Source: Allocoprococcus sp004560705
Lineage (GTDB): Bacteria > Bacillota > Clostridia > Lachnospirales > Lachnospiraceae
Direction of reading: 5' to 3'
Assembly (NCBI RefSeq): GCF_052065755.1
Contig: NZ_JBQHTK010000007.1
Location: 1 to 64,000 of the forward strand
DNA length: 64,000 bases
Of the stretch, positions 43,468 to 51,976 are shown one piece after another (the first letter of the stretch is position 1; every line of letters starts with the position of its first letter). The notes under the pieces were generated by a model. That model did no database searches and was not told the DNA's origin. It saw only the letters and a list, made by a program, of their open reading frames with translations. The translations under genes and the position numbers were made by a program.

Positions 43468-43777
43468 ATGACGAAATATTTAAATGCTGTGATAGGAAGA
43501 AGTAGTTTCTGACAAGACTCAAACAGAAAGTTACCGGTTGATGAGAGGTGCAGGAAGAGTCAGAGATGAATACATCCTGGAGCATCACACCGAACGCAGA
43601 GAGAAGAGAACAGGTAAGTAGGCTGTGACGGAATGGCGGACGTTATACCGCTGCAGTGATGGATGCGATGGCAGAGTCACTCACGGAGGCATACAGCGCG
43701 AGCTGCATGTGAAATAAGGTGGTACCACGGGATTATTCCCCGCCCTTACAGAAAAAAAGTAAGGACGGGGCTTTTTT
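43468..43777 (+). promoter_or_regulatory. T-box riboswitch, tyrosine specific
   Basis: A leader of about 310 bases that senses uncharged tRNA-Tyr. The T-box core TGGTACCACG is at 43720-43729; its TGGT pairs with ACCA of tRNA-Tyr. The intrinsic terminator follows (CCCCGCCCTTAC with GTAAGGACGGGG, 43738-43770, then seven T). A Tyr specifier codon TAC fits at 43571-43573 within GATGAATACATCC of Stem I. Uncharged tRNA stabilises the antiterminator and turns on tyrS. Confidence 0.93.
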
Positions 43778-43827
43778 TCGCAAAACAAAAATTGATTAAA
43801 TAATTTTTGAAAGAGAGGATAACGAAA

Positions 43828-45054
43828 ATGGGAATTTATGAAGAACTTCAGGCGAGAGGACTAATCGCCCAGGTAACTGATGAACCGCTGATCCGCGATT
43901 TGGTAAATAACGGAAAGGCAACATTTTACATCGGATTTGATCCGACTGCAGACAGTCTGCATGTAGGGCATTTCATGGCGCTCTGCCTGATGAAACGTCT
44001 GCAGGAAGCCGGTAACAGACCGATCGCTCTGATCGGAGGCGGTACAGCTATGATCGGAGATCCGTCAGGACGTACGGATATGCGTCAGATGATGACGGAG
44101 GAAACGATTCAGCATAATTGTGAATGCTTCAAGAAACAGATGAGCCGTTTTATCGATTTCTCGGATGGAAAGGCATTGATGGTAAATAATGCGGACTGGC
44201 TTCTGGATCTGAATTATGTAGAAGTGCTGCGTGAAGTCGGTGCGCATTTCTCCGTAAACCGTATGCTTTCTGCGGAATGCTATAAGCAGAGAATGGAACG
44301 CGGACTGAGCTTCCTGGAATTTAACTACATGATCATGCAGAGTTATGATTTCTACATGCTGTTCCAGAAATACGGATGTAATCTTCAGTTCGGAGGAGAT
44401 GACCAGTGGAGCAACATGCTCGGCGGTACGGAGCTGATCCGCCGTAAACTCGGAAAAGATGCAAGCGCCATGACAATCACGCTTCTTCTGAATTCCGAAG
44501 GCAAGAAGATGGGCAAGACACAGTCCGGTGCAGTCTGGCTTGACCCGAATAAGACTTCTCCGTTTGAATTCTACCAGTACTGGAGAAATGTGGCAGACGC
44601 GGATGTGTTAAAATGCCTGCGTATGCTTACGTTCCTTCCGCTGGAGCAGATTGATGAGATGGACAAATGGGAAGGCGCCCAGCTGAATAAGGCCAAAGAA
44701 ATCCTTGCTTATGAACTGACAAAACTGGTTCATGGCGAAGAAGAAGCCGAGAAGGCACAGCAGGGAGCACGTGCGCTGTTCAGCTCCGGAAATGCAGCAG
44801 ATATGCCGACAGCAGAGCTGACTGAGGAAGATTTTACAGACGGGAAGATCGACATCCTGACCCTCCTTCATAAGAGCGGTTTGGTCCCTTCCAAATCTGA
44901 GGCGCGCCGTGCCGTTCAGCAGGGCGGTGCAGCGGTGGACGGTGAGAAAGTTACAGACATCGCAGCAACATTTGCCAGAGAAGAATTTGACGGAGACGGA
45001 AAAGTCTTGAGACGCGGTAAAAAGAATTTCCGTAAAGTAGTGAACAAAGCGTAA
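43828..45054 (+). CDS. tyrS: tyrosyl-tRNA synthetase
   Basis: A 408-residue class I aminoacyl-tRNA synthetase. HVGH (45-48) stands for the HIGH motif and KMGKT (227-231) for KMSKS. The tyrosine-binding stretches FNYMIMQSYDFYML and LQFGGDDQWSNM are present, and an S4-like RNA-binding domain occupies the last 70 residues (LVPSKSEARRAVQQGG). The ATG at 43828 with a GAGAGG site is preferred to an upstream TTG. It is controlled by the T-box leader. Confidence 0.96.
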   Translation: MGIYEELQARGLIAQVTDEPLIRDLVNNGKATFYIGFDPTADSLHVGHFMALCLMKRLQEAGNRPIALIGGGTAMIGDPSGRTDMRQMMTEETIQHNCECFKKQMSRFIDFSDGKALMVNNADWLLDLNYVEVLREVGAHFSVNRMLSAECYKQRMERGLSFLEFNYMIMQSYDFYMLFQKYGCNLQFGGDDQWSNMLGGTELIRRKLGKDASAMTITLLLNSEGKKMGKTQSGAVWLDPNKTSPFEFYQYWRNVADADVLKCLRMLTFLPLEQIDEMDKWEGAQLNKAKEILAYELTKLVHGEEEAEKAQQGARALFSSGNAADMPTAELTEEDFTDGKIDILTLLHKSGLVPSKSEARRAVQQGGAAVDGEKVTDIAATFAREEFDGDGKVLRRGKKNFRKVVNKA

Positions 45055-45080
45055 GTAATATCGGACTGGAGGCATACGTG

Positions 45081-45590
45081 ATGAGTTTTAGAGAAATAAA
45101 ACCGGAAGAACTGAAAGAAAATCCATTCGATCTGATCGGAAAACAGTGGATGCTGATCACGGCGGGCGATGAGACGAAATGCAATACGATGACTGCAAGC
45201 TGGGGAGGCGTCGGAATCATGTGGGGAAAACCGACTGCGACAGCCTATATCCGTGATTCCCGTTTTACCAAAGAATTTGTGGATGGAAGCGAGTATTACA
45301 CCTTATCATTTTTTGAGGAAACATACAGGCCGGCACTGAATCTCTGCGGAAAGGTTTCCGGAAGAGATACGGACAAGATGAAAGATGCGGGACTGACTCC
45401 GTACTATATAGACGGAACGTCAGCGATTGCGGAGGCACGTCTGATCTTTGTCTGCCGTAAGGTGTTCCATCAGAGAATGGGAGAAGAAAACTTTGATGAT
45501 CGCAAGAATCTGGAAAAATGGTATCCGGATCGCGATATGCATACGATGTATATGGGCGAAATTGTCAAAGTACTCGTAAAAGAGGATTAA
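45081..45590 (+). CDS. flavin reductase-like FMN-binding protein
   Basis: A 169-residue split-barrel flavoprotein. The N-terminal block WMLITAGDETKCNTMTASWGG and the YIRDSRFTKEF segment match the flavin reductase-like domain that binds FMN, found in NAD(P)H:flavin oxidoreductases and small flavoproteins. The electron partner is unknown. ATG at 45081 lies 8 bases after GGAGG; a GTG three bases upstream is an alternative. Confidence 0.85.
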   Translation: MSFREIKPEELKENPFDLIGKQWMLITAGDETKCNTMTASWGGVGIMWGKPTATAYIRDSRFTKEFVDGSEYYTLSFFEETYRPALNLCGKVSGRDTDKMKDAGLTPYYIDGTSAIAEARLIFVCRKVFHQRMGEENFDDRKNLEKWYPDRDMHTMYMGEIVKVLVKED

Positions 45591-45594
45591 TGCT

Positions 45595-46200
45595 ATGGGT
45601 AGATGGAAGCAGAACATCACGGTCGTTCTTGCATCTGCTTCACCCAGAAGAACGGAACTTCTGGGACAGGCGGGGATTCGTCATGTAGTCATCCCATCAA
45701 GCTGTGAGGAGACGATCAGCTCTGTGGTGCCGGAAGAGGTTGTCATGGAGCTCTCTGCGCAGAAAGCAGAAGACGTCTACGCAGGCTATGAGAAAGAGCA
45801 TCCGGATGAAGAATTTGTCGTGATTGGTGCGGATACCGTTGTGGCATCCGGTAAAGAGATCCTTGGCAAGCCGAAAAGTGAGGAAGACGCATACCACATG
45901 ATCTCCCTGCTCCAGAACCGGACGCATCAGGTATATACCGGAGTGACACTTCTGGCGAAAACGAATGAAGGACAGAAGAAGAATACATTTTTTGAATGCA
46001 GTCACGTGGCGGTGTATCCGATGGAGGAGGAAGAAATCCGTGACTATATTGGAACCGGAGAACCTATGGATAAAGCAGGCGCGTATGGGATTCAGGGCGG
46101 TTTCGCAATCTACATTCGGGGAATAGAGGGGGACTACAACAATATTGTCGGACTTCCGATCGCCAGAGTGTATCAGGAACTGAAAAAAATGGAAATATGA
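45595..46200 (+). CDS. maf: Maf-family nucleotide pyrophosphatase
   Basis: A 201-residue house-cleaning nucleotide pyrophosphatase. The N-terminal VLASASPRRTELLGQAG is the signature. VVIGADTVVASGKEILGKP contains the catalytic acid, and YTGVTLLAKT, EPMDKAGAYGIQG and the C-terminal NNIVGLPIARV follow in order. It hydrolyses non-canonical (d)NTPs and has been linked to septum control. It begins four bases after the flavin reductase gene, so it is in the same operon. Confidence 0.94.
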   Translation: MGRWKQNITVVLASASPRRTELLGQAGIRHVVIPSSCEETISSVVPEEVVMELSAQKAEDVYAGYEKEHPDEEFVVIGADTVVASGKEILGKPKSEEDAYHMISLLQNRTHQVYTGVTLLAKTNEGQKKNTFFECSHVAVYPMEEEEIRDYIGTGEPMDKAGAYGIQGGFAIYIRGIEGDYNNIVGLPIARVYQELKKMEI

Positions 46201-46245
46201 TCGTATGACTGGATGAAAAATGTAAGCAACAAGGAGAAAAATACG

Positions 46246-47940
46246 ATGAAGAAGAAATGGTGGCATGGAAAAACAGCATATCAGATTTACCCGAAAAGCT
46301 TTATGGACAGCAACGGAGACGGGATCGGTGACATCCGGGGAATTATCGGTAAACTGGACTATCTGAAAGATCTGGGCGTGGATATCATCTGGCTGTCCCC
46401 GATCTATCAGTCTCCGTTTGTAGATCAGGGATATGACATATCCGATTATTATGCTATTGACCCGGCATTTGGAACGATGGAAGACATGGACGAACTGCTT
46501 GAGGAAGCAAAAAAACGCGATATGTACATCGTCATGGATCTGGTTGTAAATCATTGCTCAGATCAGCATGAATGGTTTCAAAAGGCACTTCAGGATCCGT
46601 ATGGAGAATACGGAAAATATTTCTATATCAGAGAAGGAAAAGACGGGCAACCGCCCTGCAACTGGCGCTCCTATTTCGGAGGCAGTGTCTGGGAAAAACT
46701 TCCGGGATATGAGAATCTGTTTTATCTTCATATGTTCGCGAAAGAACAGCCGGATCTGAACTGGGAGAACCCGAAGCTGCGGGAAGAAATCTATAAAATG
46801 ATCCGCTGGTGGATGGAAAAAGGCTTGGCCGGTTTCCGGTTGGATGCAATTATCAATATTAAGAAAGATCTTCGTTTCCAGGATTTCCCGGCTGACCGTG
46901 AAGACGGAATGTGCAGCGCAGCGCTGATGCTCCAAAATGCGCAGGGGGTTCATGAATTTCTTCAGGAGATGAAAGAAAAAGCCTTTGCGCCGTATCAGGC
47001 ATTCACGATAGGAGAGCTTTTTGATTTTCGCGAGGAAGAAATGGAGAAATATATCGGAGAGAACGGCTGTTTTGAATCCATATTTGATTTTGCGCCGCAT
47101 TTAATTGGCGGAAATCAAAAGGGATGGTATGCCTGTGAGCCGGTGGACCCGGATGCATACCGGGATACGGTGATGAGAAGTAAACTTACGTCGCAAAAAA
47201 CAGGACTGATGGCGAATATCATCGAGAATCATGATGAGCCTCGCGGGGTAAGCCGTTATATTCCGGAAGGAGAAGTGACGGAAATCAGCAAGAAAATGCT
47301 GGCAGGACTTATGATGATGACTTATGGCCTTCCGTTTCTCTATCAGGGACAGGAAATCGGTATGACAAATACCCGTTTCGAAAGCATTTCCGATATCAAT
47401 GATATCAGCACGATCGAAGAATATCGCCTTGCCAGAGAGCAGGGCTATGACGAGCGGGAAGCACTGGATATCGTTGCGAAATTCAGTCGCGATAATGCCC
47501 GCACACCGATGCAGTGGGATGACACTGAGCACGCAGGATTTACCGATGGTACGCCGTGGCTTAAAGAAAATCCGAATTATAAGGAAATCAATGTGGCCGA
47601 CCAGGAAGGAAGAGAAGGATCTGTTCTCGAATTTTATAAAGAAATGATTCGTCTCCGCAAAGATCCGGAATATGGTAATACCGTTGTGTATGGAGAGATG
47701 ATACCTGCATATGAAGGCGAAAAGAGACTTTTTGCTTTCTATAGAAAGGATGAAGACCATACATTGCTGGTAGCTTCCAACTATCAGAACGAAGAGCGGA
47801 CCATACCGATGGAGTTTGACAGCAAAAAAATCCTGGTCAATAATTATCCGGAGGATAATATCGAGAAAAGAGTCCTGAAGGTGAAAGACGGCTGGCTGCT
47901 GACACTGAAGCCGTATCAGTTCATTGTGGCAGAACTCTGA
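46246..47940 (+). CDS. GH13 alpha-glucosidase (oligo-1,6-glucosidase type)
   Basis: A 564-residue cytoplasmic glycoside hydrolase of family 13, subfamily 31 type. The catalytic triad is Asp200 (GFRLDAI), Glu257 (IGELFD) and Asp330 (IENHDEPR). The N-terminal KTAYQIYPKSF with DSNGDGIGD (calcium loop) is typical. The residue after Asp200 is Ala, as in enzymes preferring alpha-1,4 links, rather than Val as in strict 1,6 enzymes; this is suggestive only. It would hydrolyse imported malto- or isomalto-oligosaccharides. The ATG at 46246 follows AAGGAG by 9 bases. Confidence 0.92.
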   Translation: MKKKWWHGKTAYQIYPKSFMDSNGDGIGDIRGIIGKLDYLKDLGVDIIWLSPIYQSPFVDQGYDISDYYAIDPAFGTMEDMDELLEEAKKRDMYIVMDLVVNHCSDQHEWFQKALQDPYGEYGKYFYIREGKDGQPPCNWRSYFGGSVWEKLPGYENLFYLHMFAKEQPDLNWENPKLREEIYKMIRWWMEKGLAGFRLDAIINIKKDLRFQDFPADREDGMCSAALMLQNAQGVHEFLQEMKEKAFAPYQAFTIGELFDFREEEMEKYIGENGCFESIFDFAPHLIGGNQKGWYACEPVDPDAYRDTVMRSKLTSQKTGLMANIIENHDEPRGVSRYIPEGEVTEISKKMLAGLMMMTYGLPFLYQGQEIGMTNTRFESISDINDISTIEEYRLAREQGYDEREALDIVAKFSRDNARTPMQWDDTEHAGFTDGTPWLKENPNYKEINVADQEGREGSVLEFYKEMIRLRKDPEYGNTVVYGEMIPAYEGEKRLFAFYRKDEDHTLLVASNYQNEERTIPMEFDSKKILVNNYPEDNIEKRVLKVKDGWLLTLKPYQFIVAEL

Positions 47941-47978
47941 CCGGAAAATAGCTGACTATAAAAATATAATACAGACAG

Positions 47979-48013
47979 AAGGACAGAAGGTTTTTGCACC
48001 AACTGTCCTTTTA
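47979..48013 (+). terminator. terminator after the alpha-glucosidase gene
   Basis: AAGGACAG (47979-47986) pairs with CTGTCCTT (48003-48010), followed by a T run. Confidence 0.75.
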
Positions 48014-48088
48014 TCTTGTCATGCATATTCAAAAATGATCTGTTGAATCTTTTGGAGTTGAATTCCTATTTTGCTAAGAAGGGATTCG

Positions 48089-49393
48089 TTATTTTAGATA
48101 TTTCACGCTGTAAGGAGGCATCTCCAGATGTCCGTTCATCTCAATGACTTCGCCGGTCAGCAGATCGGTCATCGTTCCGCCAAGCTCCCCATTCTGTGCG
48201 GTGTACGGTGCATCGGAGGCGTTGATTGCAACCAGCATGCGTTCGGAATCCGTTTTGCGTTCAAAAACAAGCTGGTGGTTGGTGAGGACAACATTGCGAT
48301 AGGTTCCGTTACAAAGCGCATCACTGCCTGTGCGAATATGAATCAATTCCTTGATCAATTCCGTCAGTTCATTCGGCTTCGGCTCTTCAAAACATGGACG
48401 AAGTGCATAATCATTATTCGGAGCCTTGACGCCCTCTTCTCCCCATTCGCTGCCATAATAAATACACGGAACTCCAGGCATTCCGAGGAGAAGACCGTAA
48501 GCCAGCGGAAGATGGTTCTTATTGGTCAGAATGCTGGCGATTCGTGTTACATCATGATTATCGACAAAGGACATCAGATGCTTTCCGCGGTAAATGCACC
48601 ACTGTTCCGGACCGTACTGGCGATTCAGAGAATGAGCGATCTCGAACATATTCATACTGTTGAAACTGGAGTAGATTCCTTTGTAGCACTCATAATTCGT
48701 ACAACTGTGGAGCATTTCATCATTTACGATCAGATTATAATCGCCGAACAATACCTCGCCGATCAGAGCAAAATCCGGTTTCAGTTCCTGGCAGAAGCTG
48801 CGCAGGCGTTTCATAAAATTGCGCTCCAGACTGTAGGCAACATCGAGCCGCAGTCCGTCGATATCGAATTCTTCCACCCAGCCCTTCACGCATTCCAGAA
48901 GGTAATCGACAACAGCCGGATTGTAGAGATTCAGTTTGACCAGTTCATAGTGCCCTTCCCAGCCTTCATACCAGAAGCCGTCATTATAGGCGGAATTACC
49001 GTCAAAATTGATGCAGAACCAGTCTTTGTAGGGAGAATCCCATTTCTTCTCCTGCACATCCTTAAAAGCCCAGAAACCGCGCCCTACATGGTTGAATACA
49101 CCGTCCAGAACAATCTTCACATTATGTGCATGCAGATCCTTGCAGACCTCTGCAAAATCCTCGTTTGTCCCAAGGCGACAGTCGATTTTTTTGAAATCGC
49201 GGGTATCATATCCATGATTGTCCGATTCAAATATCGGGTTCAATAATATAGAAGAAACACCAAGTTCCTGCAGATAACTGCTCCATTCTTTCAACTTCAA
49301 AATTCTCGGAACTACGTTGCCGTCATTGGAAGTCGGCGCTCCGGTAAATCCAATCGGATAGATTTGATAAAAAATGCCTTCATAAGCCCACAT
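48089..49393 (-). CDS. GH13 alpha-amylase-family enzyme
   Basis: A 434-residue family 13 glycoside hydrolase without a signal peptide. It starts MWAYEGIFYQIYPIGF, and its catalytic residues are Asp184 (GLRLDVA), Glu213 (IGEVLFG) and Asp281 (SFVDNHDVTR). The layout resembles neopullulanase/cyclomaltodextrinase-type enzymes (GH13_20) but lacks their N-terminal domain, so it is a compact intracellular amylase. It converges on the alpha-glucosidase gene; both may act on the same imported alpha-glucans. Confidence 0.9.
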   Translation of the reverse strand: MWAYEGIFYQIYPIGFTGAPTSNDGNVVPRILKLKEWSSYLQELGVSSILLNPIFESDNHGYDTRDFKKIDCRLGTNEDFAEVCKDLHAHNVKIVLDGVFNHVGRGFWAFKDVQEKKWDSPYKDWFCINFDGNSAYNDGFWYEGWEGHYELVKLNLYNPAVVDYLLECVKGWVEEFDIDGLRLDVAYSLERNFMKRLRSFCQELKPDFALIGEVLFGDYNLIVNDEMLHSCTNYECYKGIYSSFNSMNMFEIAHSLNRQYGPEQWCIYRGKHLMSFVDNHDVTRIASILTNKNHLPLAYGLLLGMPGVPCIYYGSEWGEEGVKAPNNDYALRPCFEEPKPNELTELIKELIHIRTGSDALCNGTYRNVVLTNHQLVFERKTDSERMLVAINASDAPYTAQNGELGGTMTDLLTGEVIEMNGHLEMPPYSVKYLK

Positions 49394-49699
49394 GTGTCAG
49401 TACCTCGTTTCTTGTATTTTTGTGTGGTTTCATATGTGCTTATTATACCATAGGAACAGATGACCGGGCTACTGTAAAATTTCTGTGATTGTATATACGA
49501 TAACGAATTGTGCGGGGAGTCGAAAAAAATAAGGAATAAATCAAAAAAACAGTTGACATGGAAAAGGCACCATAATATAATAATAAAGTATGACACGAGG
49601 AAGAGACAATTTACACCAAAGCCCCGGAGTGGATTGTTTTCCAATAGAATCTACAATGAAAATAATTAGTAAAAATGGAAATTCATAGGAGGTCAACCA
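49394..49699 (+). promoter_or_regulatory. promoter and leader of rplM-rpsI
   Basis: TTGACA (49553-49558), 17 bases and TATAAT (49576-49581) form a perfect consensus promoter on the plus strand. The leader of about 110 bases (from about 49588) contains GACAATTTACACC and GGAGTGGATTGTTTTCC, which can pair and may be an L13-type autoregulatory leader; I could not confirm that fold. GGAGG lies before the rplM start. The rest of the gap (49394-49550) shows nothing clear. Confidence 0.75.
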
Positions 49700-50128
49700 A
49701 TGAAAACTTACATGGCTAATCCAGATAAGATTGAGAGAAAATGGTATGTAGTTGACGCTGAAGGACAGACACTCGGACGTCTTTCTGCAGAGATCGCAAA
49801 AGTTTTAAGAGGAAAAAATAAACCGGTATTCACACCGCACATTGATACAGGCGATTACGTAGTAGTTGTAAACGCTGCAAAAGTAAAAGTAACTGGTAAG
49901 AAATTAGACCAGAAAGTATACTATCATCATTCAGACTATGTAGGTGGAATGAAAGAAACTACATTAAGAGAAATGATGGCTAAGAAGCCGGAAGCAGTTA
50001 TTGAGATGGCTGTTAAGGGAATGCTCCCGAAGGGACCTTTAGGAAGAACTATGATTAAGAAACTTCATGTATATGCAGGACCAGAGCATGAACAGCAGGC
50101 ACAGAAGCCGGAAGTTTTAACATTTTAG
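49700..50128 (+). CDS. rplM: ribosomal protein L13
   Basis: A 142-residue 50S ribosomal protein, full length. The family blocks RKWYVVDAEGQTLGRLS, DTGDYVVVVNA and MLPKGPLGR with LHVYAGPEHEQQAQ are all present. It is co-transcribed with rpsI (27-base gap) from a consensus promoter. Confidence 0.98.
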   Translation: MKTYMANPDKIERKWYVVDAEGQTLGRLSAEIAKVLRGKNKPVFTPHIDTGDYVVVVNAAKVKVTGKKLDQKVYYHHSDYVGGMKETTLREMMAKKPEAVIEMAVKGMLPKGPLGRTMIKKLHVYAGPEHEQQAQKPEVLTF

Positions 50129-50155
50129 TTGAAGGTGTGAAAGGAGGATATTACA

Positions 50156-50548
50156 ATGGCTAATGCTAAATTCTACGGAACAGGAAGAAGAAAAAAATCT
50201 ATCGCAAGAGTATACCTTGTACCGGGTACAGGTAAGATCACAATCAATAAAAGAGACATCGACGAATATTTCGGACTGGAAACTTTAAAAGTTGTAGTTC
50301 GTCAGCCGCTGGTTGCAACTGAGACAGCTGATAAATTTGATGTATTAGTAAATGTACACGGTGGTGGATATACAGGACAGGCTGGTGCAATCCGTCACGG
50401 TATTTCAAGAGCTCTGCTTGAAGCAGATGCTGATTACAGACCGGTTCTGAAAGCAGCTGGATACTTAACACGTGATCCACGTATGAAAGAACGTAAGAAA
50501 TACGGTCTCAAGGCAGCCCGTCGCGCTCCGCAGTTCAGCAAGCGATAA
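50156..50548 (+). CDS. rpsI: ribosomal protein S9
   Basis: A 130-residue 30S ribosomal protein whose basic C-terminal tail reaches the P-site tRNA. The start FYGTGRRKKSIARVYL, VNVHGGGYTGQAGAIRHGI and the C-terminal KKYGLKAARRAPQFSKR are canonical. The reading frame is intact although a conjugative element begins just downstream. That fits integration at the 3' end of the gene with the coding end restored by the element. Confidence 0.98.
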   Translation: MANAKFYGTGRRKKSIARVYLVPGTGKITINKRDIDEYFGLETLKVVVRQPLVATETADKFDVLVNVHGGGYTGQAGAIRHGISRALLEADADYRPVLKAAGYLTRDPRMKERKKYGLKAARRAPQFSKR

Positions 50549-50567
50549 TCTACAGCTTAATAATGCT

Positions 50568-50605
50568 AAAAAAGCCCGGAAATACGCCATTTTCCGGGCT
50601 TTTTC
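50568..50605 (+). terminator. terminator of the rplM-rpsI operon
   Basis: AAAAAGCCCGGAAAA-type arms (50568-50582 and 50590-50605) form a strong stem ending in TTTTTC, 20 bases after the rpsI stop. Confidence 0.88.
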
Positions 50606-50662
50606 TATGCCTGAAATCGCCTGATTCCGATGGTGAAATTTGAGGAAATTTGACTTCAAATT

Positions 50663-50734
50663 AACCCATTTTGATGGGTTTACCATGGGTTTACGGCCTA
50701 TTTTTGAGCCTAATGGGTGGGAAAATGGGTTTAC
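50663..50734 (+). repeat. iteron-like ATGGGTTTAC repeats at the element end
   Basis: ATGGGTTTAC occurs at 50674-50683, 50685-50694 and 50725-50734, with a variant ATGGGTGGGA at 50713-50722 and an inverted AACCCAT at 50664-50670. Copies are spaced 11 or 12 bases apart in pairs, about one helical turn. This suits arm-type sites for an integrase/excisionase or an operator, close to the presumed left end of the conjugative element. Confidence 0.6.
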
Positions 50735-50883
50735 AGAAGGCCATTTTGGAGGGGAAATTAGCCCCATATCCTTGACAGATTTTCGGCAAAAATCCGGCTG
50801 AAACGGAATGAAAAACAGTGTCAGGTTCGTTTGGCGAGTTCTGACGAATTCTGCAAAAATTTAATATCAGGTATCCTGTTACA

Positions 50884-50937
50884 TAGAGCCTTGGCTCATT
50901 CTTTGAAAACGAGAATGGGTCGAGGCTCTATTTTTTT
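50884..50937 (+). terminator. terminator/attenuator before the first element gene
   Basis: A stem of about 19 bp with G-U pairs (TAGAGCC…ATTCT and AGAATGGGTCGAGGCTCTA) is followed by seven T residues, 45 bases before the antirepressor gene. It insulates the element from rpsI transcription or attenuates its own operon. The gap 50606-50981 otherwise contains only the iteron-like repeats. Confidence 0.85.
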
Positions 50938-50981
50938 CGCCCGAAATCCGGCGAGACAAATTTGAGCAGGAGGTAACAGGT

Positions 50982-51812
50982 ATGACGGATTTCAATCAGA
51001 AGATCCATGACACCGATGTGGGCAGTCATGGCGGACAGTCAAGGCAGATGATGGAGGTGTTTGAGAACCAGGAGTTTGGTTTGATCCGCGTGTTGCAAGA
51101 GGCGGGCAAGACCTTCTTCTGTGCAAGCGATGTGGCGAAAGCGTTGGGGTATGTGAATCCCTACGCCGCAGTGAAACGCCATTGCAGAGGCCCCCTAACG
51201 AAACGCGAGGGGGTCGTTCAGAAGGTGAATCAGTATGGAGATGCTGGAGAGCAGGTCGTTGAAATCTCCTTTATCACAGAAGGCGATGTTTACCGGCTGA
51301 TCGTTCACAGCAAGCTGCCATCGGCAGAACGATTTGAACACTGGGTGTTTGATGAAGTTCTTCCTTCCATTCGCAAGCATGGTGTGTATATGAGCGATTC
51401 CATTTTGGATCAGGTGATTCAGCATCCGGAGGTCATCTACACACTGGCACAGGAGCTTGTAGCCGAGAGGGAGCAGCTTGAGGGTATCCGCAAACAGCTG
51501 GATGCGGCACAGCCCAAGGCAGACTACTTCGACACCTTTGTAAATTCGGAAGATTGCACCTGCATCCGGAATTTCTGTAAGGAAATCGGAATCCCAGAGA
51601 AGACGGCAGTAGCTCTCTTACTGGATCACCGCTATCTGTACCGCAGTCCAAGCGGCTGGCTGATGCCTTTTGCAGACAAATCTGCAAGGGGCTATTTTAT
51701 TGTCCGGGATTGCTACGGCAGAAGCGGAAAACTGGTGCAGCAGACGAGAGTGACCTGCAAGGGAAAGAATCATCTCTTCAAGTTGTTTAAGAAATGGGGT
51801 GTGATCGAATGA
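50982..51812 (+). CDS. BRO-N / KilAC phage antirepressor-like protein
   Basis: A 276-residue protein. An N-terminal BRO-N domain (about 25-135: FGLIRVLQEAGKTFFCASDVAKALGY and FEHWVFDEVLPSIRKHG) is joined to a C-terminal KilAC domain (about 180-276: RNFCKEIGIPEKTAVALLL…GYFIVRDC). Such proteins bind DNA or counteract repressors in phages and mobile elements. AGGAGG lies 8 bases before the ATG. As the first gene of the element it may switch its genes on. The stop overlaps the next start (ATGA). Confidence 0.88.
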   Translation: MTDFNQKIHDTDVGSHGGQSRQMMEVFENQEFGLIRVLQEAGKTFFCASDVAKALGYVNPYAAVKRHCRGPLTKREGVVQKVNQYGDAGEQVVEISFITEGDVYRLIVHSKLPSAERFEHWVFDEVLPSIRKHGVYMSDSILDQVIQHPEVIYTLAQELVAEREQLEGIRKQLDAAQPKADYFDTFVNSEDCTCIRNFCKEIGIPEKTAVALLLDHRYLYRSPSGWLMPFADKSARGYFIVRDCYGRSGKLVQQTRVTCKGKNHLFKLFKKWGVIE

Positions 51813-51976
51813 CGCTTTTTACAGAGGGACGCCTTCAGGCGTTTGAACGCATGATGCAGGATACCGGCAAATACCATCGACGGGAGGACAGCGAAGATCG
51901 TCCGCGCAAATGTCCGAAGAAAAAAACGGAGCCTGCGAAAAAGGATGGTGAGCACCATGCCGGTATTCAGGGTTGA
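51809..51976 (+). CDS. small conserved protein of the conjugative element
   Basis: A 55-residue basic protein (MTLFTEGRLQAFERMMQ then a Lys/Arg/Pro-rich tail). The start ATG overlaps the stop of the antirepressor gene, and the end overlaps the next gene by 20 bases, the tight packing expected of a real gene. Similar short proteins occur at this place in related clostridial elements. Function unknown. Confidence 0.6.
   Translation: MTLFTEGRLQAFERMMQDTGKYHRREDSEDRPRKCPKKKTEPAKKDGEHHAGIQG

Noticed and set aside
48128..49246. Plus-strand open frame of 372 codons
   Set aside because: It is antisense to the GH13 gene, whose catalytic motifs are unmistakable. The composition is that of a shadow frame, and there is no ribosome site.
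46246..49393. GH13 enzymes as part of the ABC operon at 30.6 kb
   Set aside because: They are 13 kb away, separated by mobile scars, gcvP and tyrS genes, and have their own transcription units; only a functional link is possible.
50663..50734. CRISPR-like repeats
   Set aside because: The ATGGGTTTAC units are only 10 bases and are spaced 11-40 bases without uniform spacers; no cas genes are present.
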